The translations under genes were made by a program, and so were the position numbers. From positions 16,469-51,314 of the forward strand of contig BFEA01000620.1 in assembly GCA_003427395.1 (NCBI GenBank): 34,846 nt of DNA, read 5' to 3'. The notes under the pieces were generated by a model. That model saw only the letters and a program-made list of their open reading frames with translations, was not told the origin of the DNA and searched no databases. Source of the DNA: Chara braunii. Its lineage: Eukaryota; Streptophyta; Charophyceae; Charales; Characeae. Shown in pieces: positions 9,232-17,151 of this stretch (position 1 is the stretch's first letter; each line of letters opens with the position of its first letter).

Positions 9232-9665
9232 CTAAGTAAGACCCTCACGACAGATAGGACAATTGTCATAAGGATGTTGGTGATGGTAGCAGCCCTCCCG
9301 CTGATCTACAGGACAAAACCCATTCAGGTAAGCAACTTCGTCACAGCAGGAGCGGGGGCGGTTAACATTAACCATACCTCTGAACCATGCACGACAAAGG
9401 GCATGCCGGTTGCAGACCATGACGATTGTGGGGCGTTCACCATCACAGTTAAGTGCACATTCACTATAGCGCTCCCAGGCACAGTTGGGACATACTGCAT
9501 CTGGATGTTGAGGATGTTCACAATCCAGATACAGGTGGCATCCCTGCCGACAGCGGGCCCGAAAAATTATACGGTTGTCCTGATGTCGACAAAGTCGATG
9601 CTTTCCACAACCAAGTGTAACTGTGTTAGTGATCTTACAAAGAAGAAGGTCACAAGGTGTTAGTG
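9232..9665 (-). pseudogene. Two tandem Cys/His-rich, RING-like zinc modules (C-terminus of the element protein)
   Basis: The last ~135 codons contain two similar modules. Module A has CGKHRLCR, RCRQGCH, CEHPQHPDAVCPNC. Module B has CNRHALCR, a CC pair, GCYHHQHPYDNCPIC. The shared plan C-x2-H-x2-C ... H-P-x2-[HP]-x3-CPxC looks like an internal duplication of a treble-clef or RING-like zinc site. RING domains commonly act as ubiquitin ligases, but related zinc folds also bind nucleic acid, so function is open. It is in the same frame as the Josephin-like domain, following a Val/Ser/Pro-rich linker (about 9665-9930). It ends with a TAG at 9232-9234. The stretch itself is free of stops. Confidence 0.5.
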
Positions 9666-9930
9666 CAGCATGTGGGGGAATGAAGACTAAAGCAGGCACG
9701 ATGACAGACATGGAGGTAGCCACGGAGACAGACACCGAAACGGGCATGATGGAGATAGGTGTGGAGGCAGGCACAAAGACAGGTGCAGAGGCGGGGACGA
9801 AAGTACACGTAGTACCTACAGAGTCAGTAATCTGGAAGGAGACCGACACAGAAACAGGCACAGAGACAGGTACGGAGGCAGACACAGGGATAGGCGTAGA
9901 GGCGGGCATGGAAGTACACGAGGTACCTAT
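9665..9930 (-). repeat. Low-complexity Val/Pro/Ser linker
   Basis: Degenerate short tandem repeats (ACAGARACNGR-like on the plus strand) encode PVSVSVSV-type peptide on the minus strand. It separates the protease-like and zinc-module parts. Confidence 0.7.
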
Positions 9931-10410
9931 AGGGTCAATGACCTGGAACAATTGCAGGTTAGGGTAATTACGCACGAGATCACAAATGGCAGTAATAATT
10001 TGCACCATAGCACTTCCACTCCATAATTCCCAAGAACCAGAGGCACGGACAAGAGCGGTGTAGTGGCCAAGAGTATGTAGAATATAGGCGCAAATTTACG
10101 AACAGTGGTCCGGGTCGCCACCCGAAGGGGCACGCTGCATATCTAACCAGTGCCTTATCAAAGCAGTCTCTAAAACAGAGACATTGAATCCTCCATGTCG
10201 AGTGTAATTACTATCCTGTGGGGGATGCAGAGTTGGGTTATCACCATATAAGTCACATTTATGAGCATCACGATCGTAAGCAATGGCCAAGAAATCAGAG
10301 TGAGTATATGGTTCCCGACAATAGGCTTGCAGACAAATGTTAGTAGCAACAAGACCACACATATTCGGTGGAGGCCAGTCAGGCGGATTTTCTACAGAAT
10401 CTCTTACAGT
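9931..10410 (-). pseudogene. Papain-fold cysteine protease, Josephin-like (deubiquitinase-like)
   Basis: The frame contains MCGLVATNICLQ (candidate catalytic Cys codon 10357-10359), a helix-like YTHSDFLAIAYD, a GGFNVSVLETAL segment, and after one in-frame TAA (10096-10098) the His motif GHYTALVR (His codon 10063-10065) followed by GSWELW and a hydrophobic helix and strand. The Cys-to-His distance is 98 codons, close to that of Josephin domains, and the order Cys, N-[VF]-x-V-L-x-x-AL, HY..LVR..G.W, long helix, strand follows the Josephin plan. The third catalytic residue (Asn/Asp after the W) reads Ser here, possibly AAT to AGT. Josephin enzymes cleave ubiquitin chains, and activity here is inference only. 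Alternatives: another clan CA protease (OTU, C39 or UCH-like). The TAA makes this copy inactive. Confidence 0.55.
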
Positions 10411-11429
10411 CCCCTTGCCAAGTTCATCCTCGGATAGCCCCTCGCCATCATCCCTCCTGTTTTCTGTTTCCCGCGTTGCAGAAAGGTCTGTAGTCGAAGA
10501 GTGTTGCAGGCGTGGTAAGGATGCTTGGGGCAGCAAAAGACGAGGACGGGATGTTGGAGAGGGCCGTGATGGGGAGAATGAACGGGTTCTTCTTTGTCCA
10601 ATAAAAGAGATGGAGGAAAGGGGAGTAAGCTGAGGTTGTGAAGTGGGTCGAAGTCGGCGTTTAGGACTACGAAGCAGCCTTTCTGCAGAGGCAGAACATG
10701 ATGACGGAGTCTGTGTGGACGAAGTGGTTTGTGGATTAGGAAGAGGGGTACCGGAGGGAGACAAAACCAGGAGAGGTAGGAATGGTAAAGTCAGGGGTGG
10801 TAGAGTTGTCGGAAGGTGGGTAACAGACGACGATAAAACCAGGGGAAATACAGGTGGTGAAGATGGGGGGGATGAAGTCCGGGGTGGTGAAGTGGCTGAA
10901 GCAGAGATAGGGAGGGGCAGTCGTAGGTGAGACCCGAAGAGGGGACTCTGCAGGTGGTAATGCACGCATGGCCACAAATTTCATGGAGGAATGCACCGAG
11001 ACCAAGGGCGACAAAGCAGCTGCGGTGGTCACGGATGCCATGGAGGAACACACCGAGATCAAGGGCGACACAACAACTGTGGTGGCACCGGATGCCATGG
11101 AGGAACACACCGAGACCAAGGGCGACACAGCAGTTGCGGGTCGAGTTGCCCCCGCAGAATCAATCGTAGAAGCAACTAACGTCGATGAGGAAGAGGCTGC
11201 GAACTGAAAAGGAGCAGCCAGGGTCACAAACGACATGGAAGGGGTTACTAAGCCTGATGAGGACGCAGGTGCGGTAGACGCAAGTAATGAAAAAGAGGTT
11301 GTGATAAGTGTGACAGGGGCCGATAATGAAGAAGGGGTTGTGACAGGCGTAGTCCAAGGACAGTGTGTGGATACCCGAGAAAGTGGGTGTCACTGATGAA
11401 TAGACCATTGAAGCATGCTACGGAACCAA
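10411..11429 (-). pseudogene. Ser/Thr/Pro-rich linker between RT and protease-like domain, with one frame change
   Basis: Two minus-strand frames, both Ser/Pro/Thr-rich, overlap at 10736-10977. The RT frame runs down to 10736 and the protease frame runs up through 10977, so one frameshift lies between. Three ~60-bp direct repeats (about 10979-11135) encode SPLVSVCSSMAS-type units. The plus strand is also open over these repeats (MEEHTETKGD units), a by-product of the repeat composition. The RT-side part carries an in-frame TGA (near 11394) absent from the other copy. Confidence 0.6.
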
Positions 11430-11686
11430 CTGGAGAGGCGGTTCACGTGCGCAAGGTACCTGTATTGACGTTTACGGATATAGGAAGTCCATCATTTCGC
11501 AAGCGTTGTTGGAGAGTGCCCGCGAAAAAGCATGCGGCGTGTGAGTATCGCTGCTGCAGTTTTGAAATCATACCAGTTGTTGCAGACATACTCAAACCTA
11601 GAAAGCTGGTCTATAAACACTCCCGCCGGCTGGTGTGCAGGGACGTTCGACGTAACACCAAGATAACGAATAACCGGGAAATTTCA
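11430..11686 (-). pseudogene. RT thumb, upstream copy
   Basis: After the TGA at 11684-11686 the frame continues with NFPVIRYLG, TSNVPAHQPAGVF and QLSRFEYVCNN, matching the Penelope-like RT thumb pattern. A second TGA near 11490 stands where the other copy has GGA. Confidence 0.7.
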
Positions 11687-12647
11687 TTCAGCTGCTTTGT
11701 CAAAGACACTCATACGGAGGGAACCGTCAGGGCAGACTTGGAGGCGTGCACCTAAGAATGTGCAAGAGCCATCAGGCGTTGTGGTCTTCTTCCATTCTAG
11801 GCCATAGTGTTCTGACGGTGGTGGCAAATGTCCCCATGAAAGAATATCATCGATCAAGTGGTATGTGAACGCATACCGTTGAGCTGCTCGAAGATCACAC
11901 TGCTGGAGGTCATCAACAAATCGAGCCTCGTCCCAATACACTGTCAAATTAGCTATATCCGGACCAGAATTAGTCCACATCGGGATGCCAATCAGCTCAT
12001 GTCGCAAGGTGTCGTCCGTTGCATAAAGATACGTGTTTGTCACAATGAAATGAAGATGTTCAAGAATATGGGAAACGGTCAAGGTGTTTGGTCCGGTATC
12101 AACCGCCCACTCCCCTTGACGGTACCCTTTAACAATCACGTTAAGGGTAGGAGGATGTGTGCACCCCTGTGCGTGTTGTTGTAAGGCATGTGTATAGGCT
12201 TCCTCAACCGCTTTTGATACATTATGACAAATACGGTCATGAGGAAGATTGGTATACATAGTTGTGAAATCAACAGTGCGAGGAGCATGGTCACGAAGAG
12301 AAGGGGAATTACGTTTGAGATCAAGCATCACGTCCTCAACGCTTTGCACGATCCAGCACCGTCTCACACCGCTTTGCTGATACAACACATTATCCTTCTC
12401 ACGGAGAGTTTGAATGACTCCTTGTAGTGCAACACCGAGGTCGGCAGAAGCGACGGTAGTACTGGCCAAGGGTTTGTGAGGAGGTCGATGGTGGACTGCA
12501 TGAACAGATGGTGCAATTGATTGAGATCGCTGCGGCAGGGAGAGATTAATCCGCTCCGTGACGCCGACAATACTGCGAAGCCCAGAGGGTGATTTGTGCA
12601 CTTTAAGTGCATAGTACAAATATGACAGTGTGTCTTTGTGTGTATAT
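11684..12647 (-). pseudogene. Reverse transcriptase, upstream copy (5'-truncated)
   Basis: A 311-codon stretch without internal stops (from the Met codon at 12619). Motif 2 ALKVHKSPSGLRS is near its start. Motif A is DFTTMYTNLP (Asp codon 12269-12271). Motif B is GIPMWTN (11971-11989), in which the usual Gly after Met is Trp. Motif C is LIDD (IDD codons 11846-11854), and the FLGARLQV...VFDKAAE end precedes a TGA. Compared with the downstream copy it has a cleaner frame but lacks motif 1 and everything N-terminal, cut at 12647. The intact-looking polymerase core suggests the insertion is not ancient, yet the Trp in motif B and the flanking stops argue that it is inactive. Confidence 0.88.
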
Positions 12648-12786
12648 CCTACAAGTTGGCTTGCTTTTGTTTAACTGATATTGTTGGTCTGTCGGTGCAA
12701 GGTTGTGAGCACTAGGATCGCATTGGATCACACTAGGTCACGACACACTCATCGGGGGATGCAAAGTCACACTTGAACCAGCATTA
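12648..12786 (+). repeat. Inverted end repeat of the Penelope-like element
   Basis: Reverse-complement match to 7796-7934. It abuts the truncated RT on one side and a TA microsatellite on the other, so it marks one boundary of the compound insertion. Confidence 0.8.
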
Positions 12787-12811
12787 TATATACATATATA
12801 TATATATATAT
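12786..12811. repeat. TA microsatellite
   Basis: About 12 TA units with one interruption, directly at the boundary of the compound Penelope-like insertion. Elements of this permuted group are reported to prefer microsatellites as targets. Confidence 0.9.
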
Positions 12812-12829
12812 CATCTTTTATACTTAGGA

Positions 12830-14010
12830 TAATCGTTTAAGTTTATGGCTCATGGCTAGGCCGCCCCAACTTAGGTATACGCATAGTCTCATGCCGTTGT
12901 GACAGTCCTCCTAAGAAGAACACACACACAAAATTGGGTTTACGCAACTTAGAGCATCCCTAGTCTTACTTCAGTAACCCAAAAGAAACATCAGGAATTT
13001 GAGTCTCCCAACTTAGGACGTCCGTCCTCCTGCTTAGAAAACCCAAAAGAAACAAGTGATTGGACCGTCCACTTTAGGATAGGCCCAACCCTCAAAGGTC
13101 ATACATTCGGCCCAGCAGACAAAAATAAAACATAGCACGGAAGGTACTAAACTGGGATTCATCCTTGGGTTGACCCAGTCGAACACAAGCAAAACACCTT
13201 CATCCTGCCCCCATTCATTTTGTCTAAATTCACACAAATAATCTGAGTTTATCATACATATTTGTCAATTTTACTTTTTCAGATAATGTCTTGAGTTCAA
13301 AACAAATAAAAACAGTTAGCTTTCTCAGTCATACTTGCAGGTACAAAATAGCAAAGGATAGTATAGTTTAAGGGATGGGATCACCCGTGTAAAACGAATT
13401 TATACCTGAGTGTTCCCTACCTCCAGAACCCCTCCTGGGCTCCGGCAGTTCTCCCGCAATCAGTGGGCTGACTCCCCACAGAGTCTTAATGTTGTCCTAG
13501 GGGTTGCGATCCCGCCTGCCGCCTTCCTCTCGTAACCTCAGACTAGACTTAGAGTAAGAAGGATAAAAGGTAGATAAGTCAGACTCTCGAGATCCAAGAA
13601 AGGGTCAAATCAACTCACGTGAGAGGACCTTGTTTATCTTTCAGTCCTGAGGCCCCCGCAATGATGGAAAAAAAACGCAGTAAGTTGGCCAAACCGCAGT
13701 CGATACGCTCAACAGACGACGCTCTGACGAACCTCCAAGTCGCAATAGTAACCCCCTTTGCAGGCCCAATCACCCTCTCAAAGCTACACCACCTCCCTTC
13801 ACAAAAGTCTGATCACCCCTTAAAGTATAATGCCTCCTCCCCTAACAGAAACACCGCTACACAACTTAGAAGAGGTGCCTTTGAATAAAGCACACCCTTG
13901 TGCTTTACTCGAAACACAGACAAAATGCAACAGACTCAACGAACTATCTCGTGCACAGCAAAACACAGCATGCTCAGCGAGGCACAATGTCATGTACAGC
14001 AAGGTCCAAC
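12830..14010. repeat. Large dispersed repeat, copy a (5'-truncated)
   Basis: Homologous in direct orientation to about 19385-20340 (shared landmarks: ACACACACA..A.TGGG, TAGGATAGGCCCAACCCTCA, CCTTGGGTTGACCCAGTC, CTGGGCTCCGGCAG, CCCGCCTGCCGCCTTCC, CTAGACTTAGAGTAAGAAGG, CCCGCAATGATGG). Similarity is roughly 75-80 percent by eye. No protein is supported on either strand. The hairpin array preceding copy b is represented here by only one or two degenerate units. Confidence 0.8.
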
Positions 14011-15130
14011 AATGTAAGGCGAAACTTATGTGGCAACACTGTGTTGTCGAACAGGGAAAAGGGATGAGTTGTCTAGATGTTACTAAGTCATTGGCCCACC
14101 GAATATGCAGAATTCCAACCTGCAATGTCACAGGGAGAGTCCGATGGTCGAAGTTGTCCGGAAGCAGAAACGTAGTGATACGGTATCGACAGAGAATTAA
14201 AATAGTCTTGCAGGACACTCAACCCGTCGGGTTTCTTCAATCGCTCCAATGCTCCATCGCCGCTAATCACCGACCTCGATCCACATATATGCCTCATGAA
14301 AGTCCAATGTCGTTACCAATAGTGTTATGCCCAAGGTTGGCATTGACATTAACAGAAACCCATAAAAACGGGTTCCACCTGCTGCACGTTCGCACTGAAA
14401 TGCCCCAAGCCAACGCTTTGGCCTACCCAAGCCGGCCCCGCGGCTGTTGGGTCCTGACACTCATTACGCGAGGGGCGAGGTTCCGCGCGCGTCTAGCGTA
14501 CATGCCATTCATCATACCAAACCATACCGTTGCTAGGCTAAGCCCGAGCAAACGACTACTACCCCAAAGCTTTCCTCTTTGCCGCTTCAATCGTGGGCGG
14601 GAGCTCGATCTTTGTCTGTCCCACACTCCATTTACTCGCCCCTTGGTCAAAGCCAGAAAAAAATTCGACTGGCAATCAGCACCACAAGGGTCTCCATCGC
14701 AACGCGCGCTACTCGATTTCACACGCCCCTATTAATAAGAATTTTTTTAACTAGTCACAACTATAAAAAAAATTGTGGCATTGACAGTTAAACCAGACGC
14801 CGGTCACGACAAGCCACCTCCGCTTGTACGTACGCGCCACAATCAATCGTGTCGATCATGAAAACGATAATTTTATCTTAATTAAATCAAAATCAGAATT
14901 GACTGCATGTTACGCTGGTTCCATAACATCAACAAGTAAATATCACCCACACCTCAAACTGCGTGCCCACACACTCTCTATTTCCGGTCAACCACTCAGT
15001 CCGCATAAATGAAAGTCAATTGCGACTCGCGCGGGGTACTCAAATCTTAAATCGAACTTATTTTCTTTCACTTGCAAAAACTCGGGCGAACACCCTTGTA
15101 AGGGTATTCGCGCCGACACCGTGCAGCCAG
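14011..15130. other. Non-coding remainder of the large repeat
   Basis: An open frame of about 300 codons runs to 14735 on the plus strand, but its composition is that of the surrounding repeat and no domain is seen. The stretch at about 14250-15120 resembles parts of 24240-25580 and 26220-26970, ending in the same conserved hairpin. Confidence 0.4.
15086..15111. repeat. Conserved ACCCTT-GT-AAGGGT hairpin, copy 1
   Basis: GCGAACACCCTT pairs with AAGGGTATTCGC at 11 of 12 positions around GT. Copies at 25545-25570 and 26935-26960 keep the stem although outer arm bases differ. Confidence 0.75.
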
Positions 15131-15292
15131 ACCGCTCACTACTTCAAGTAGCGGTATGATGGAATACAAAGGAAAAAAAATGACCAGGGGAATTTTCTGC
15201 CCTTGTCGGCCACTACCTCCTTACAGCGGTTGTGACCACTATCTCCTCAAAGTGGCCTCATAGCCCGGTCGCTCCTCCAAGGTAAGCCGTAT
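15131..15292. repeat. Short tandem hairpin array (about 4 units)
   Basis: Units have the form CCRCT, about 10 pyrimidine-rich bases, AGYGG. Arms: ACCGCT/AGCGGT (15131-15155), CCACT/AGCGG (15210-15229), CCACT/AGTGG (15236-15255), and a weaker CGGT/GCCG-type unit (15266-15291). The central pair goes G-C, A.C, A-T across the units. Confidence 0.6.
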
Positions 15293-15335
15293 CCTCCCTC
15301 AATTGAATCTAAATTCATTTGAAAGAAATAAGTAC

Positions 15336-15498
15336 AAAAAAAAAAAAAAAAAAAAAAACGAGTGTCATGAAGGACAGCCAGAAGACCACTGTTAACGATG
15401 CCCGTTCGAAACAATTTTGGTCATTGATGATGCTCACTNCAAAGGTCTCCTGGGATGGCACAGGGCTGAACCCAAACAAAAAAAAAAAAAAAAAAAAA
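15336..15498. repeat. Segment bounded by two long A homopolymers
   Basis: A-tracts of about 23 and 21 bases lie at 15336-15358 and 15478-15498, with an undetermined base at 15439 between them. The layout could reflect two inserted poly(A) tails (SINE or retrocopy), but the intervening 119 bases match nothing I recognise. Confidence 0.6.
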
Positions 15499-15735
15499 GA
15501 CCGAGGGAGTAAAATCTTTCGATCTCTGTGTTGTCCTTGCACAGGAGCCGTCCTTAATTTTTTTTTTCCCCTCTATATCGTTTCAATTTTAATGGATGTC
15601 CCAAATGACAGAAGTTGTGCTGAGCCCCTTGACAGCTCCCAAAAGCCGAACTACCCAGGTAATGCATGACTGTAGTATTCCATTCTGCTACTTCTAATGA
15701 CGATTGAACACAAGTCTGTATTTCACCAGCTCCTG

Positions 15736-16276
15736 GGTATACTAATTGAGCTTGGGTAGGTGCTCATCCCACATGACTGTTTTTCAATAGTCTGTGGGGG
15801 TACCAATATGAGCAAGGCCCAGTGCCTGTGTTCCCACATACCTCTTTGTCTACAGTTCGCGTGTGTACAAACTAAGCTAGACCCACATGCCTATTTTCAA
15901 CAGTTCGCATGTGTACACCTGAGCTAGGTCCACTGACACTATTCCCACAGACCTGCTTTTCAACAGTCTGCAGGTGTACCACCGGAGCTAGGTCCAGTGG
16001 CACTATTCCCCACAGACCTTCTTTTCAACATCTGTGGGTGTACCACCTAAACTATGCCCAGTTGGTTGTGATCCCACACGACTGTTTTTCAATAGCCTGC
16101 GGGTGTACCAACTGAGCTTGGCCTACGGGTGCTGGTCCCACAGGCCTGTTTTTCAACAGCCTGCGAGTGTAGCAGCTGAGCTAGGCCCAGTGGCTGATCC
16201 TACAGGCTTGTTTCCAACAGTCTGCAGGTGTACCAGCTCAGCTAGGCCCAGTGGCATCGGTCCCACACGACTCCAC
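15736..16276. repeat. Tandem array of ~63-bp hairpin units (about 8.5 copies)
   Basis: Each unit carries GTGTACCA, then GAGCTAGGCCCAGTGGC, then a stem-loop with a TTTTCAACA loop. Arms differ but keep pairing: CCCACA/TGTGGG (15768-15773 with 15793-15798), CACATGC/GCATGTG (15884-15890 with 15907-15913), CAGAC/GTCTG, CCCACAGA/TCTGTGGG (16009-16016 with 16031-16038), CAGGC/GCCTG, and CCTACAGGC/GTCTGCAGG with one mismatch and one G.T. One unit near 15865-15913 is shortened. There is no coding support. Confidence 0.85.
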
Positions 16277-16950
16277 ACTCACACTTCTCACAGCAATTCA
16301 TGGTTGGCGGATGTTGCACCCACATGTGCTGGTCCCGCTGTCGAGCGCATCGGTCCTGCACGGGGACCCTCCCGGCCGCGTCACTCAGGATTTGGAAGGA
16401 CTTGTCGCGGAGGGCGTTTGCCGCTCCGGCCGAGTGCGCCAGCCGTACCTCTCGCGAGCCCCTACGACAGGAGAGGGTCACGCGAGGCACCGCTTCCCTC
16501 CACCTGCGGGAGCTGTCACCATCCCTTAGGTGGGCGTATCCCCGCCAAGCTACTGAACCGCATGCGAAGACTTTTCGTATGCAATTGCAGAGGTGGCCCA
16601 GCCAAGGGCGTTTCTCGTTCGCTGTAGCATAGGGGGTATGTGCGGTCAACGCCCAAAATCGAACCCGTACGCGAATGGACGCACTGGGGGGCTGAGGTCC
16701 CAAGCGCAACTCGACGTCGGTCGACTAGGACGCATCACATACACCACGCGTTACACCACGACCCTCACACACATACAAAACAAATGACGCAACAACGCAA
16801 CCACACAACAATACTCCTAGTCCCTTCAATATCTTACCCATAACTTTTTGATGCAAATATCGGATAGGCGTCGCGTGCAAGGCTTAGTATAAAACCGCGC
16901 GAACGCAGGGCTAACTCATATCGCTCCGCAATGCAAGCGTAGGCAGGCGG
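16277..16950. other. GC-rich non-coding stretch
   Basis: Several overlapping open frames exist on both strands because of high GC, but none has a recognisable motif or a consistent composition. It is bounded by two hairpin clusters. Confidence 0.4.
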
Positions 16951-16954
16951 TCGC

Positions 16955-17151
16955 AATGATTGCGTACTATGTAGTACCCATACTCACGCGACCCGCGTTA
17001 ATCTCGAGGGCCGCGTTCGACACTCAAGTGTCGGCTGACACGCGCCTTGAGGGTTAATCTCTCGACGCTGGACAACCGCCAAGTGCGGTTGAAGACCACA
17101 CCCTCTTCTGCACCCTGTGCAAAGGGGTTGAGTAGACAGCTCTAAGCTGTC
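16955..17151. repeat. Cluster of five perfect hairpins
   Basis: Perfect short stems follow one another: GCAAT/ATTGC, GTACT/AGTAC, CGACACT/AGTGTCG (17018-17033), CAACCGC/GCGGTTG (17073-17091), GACAGCT/AGCTGTC (17135-17151). The last three are spaced 55-62 bases and share a CNAAG-type loop region while arm sequences differ completely. Confidence 0.7.

Larger units (their letters stand above)
7935..12647 (-). mobile_element. Penelope-like retroelement, upstream copy (5'-truncated inside RT, 3' end kept)
   Basis: Minus-strand order: RT from motif 2 onward (12647-11684), thumb, Ser/Thr/Pro linker, Josephin-like protease (about 10400-9930), second linker, Cys/His modules to a stop at 9232, then about 1.3 kb of 3' non-coding DNA reaching the 5' end of the next copy. 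The 5' break at 12647/12648 is sharp: both copies read TGTGTATAT and then diverge, and here the next bases are the inverted end repeat. Tandem plus inverted copies are typical for this class of element. Confidence 0.82.

Noticed and set aside
9623-9967. Plus-strand frame rich in ETDTETGT repeats
   Set aside because: Antisense of the low-complexity linker in the element protein. The minus-strand frame continues into recognisable domains.
10927-11207. Plus-strand frame with MEEHTETKGD repeats
   Set aside because: Antisense of the linker repeats in the RT frame. It stops at once outside the repeats.
13830-14735. Open frame of 301 codons on the plus strand
   Set aside because: It lies in the degenerate large repeat, has no motif, mixed composition and no support from the homologous copy at about 20 kb.
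15736-16276. CRISPR array
   Set aside because: Eukaryotic context. The units are end-to-end tandem copies without unique spacers, and the changing parts pair with each other.
16655-16680. Possible B-box (GGGTTCGATTTT on the minus strand)
   Set aside because: Flanking bases do not form a T-stem, and no A-box lies upstream.
16034-16709. Several overlapping open frames on both strands
   Set aside because: High GC and the hairpin array explain the lack of stops. No motif is seen in any of them.
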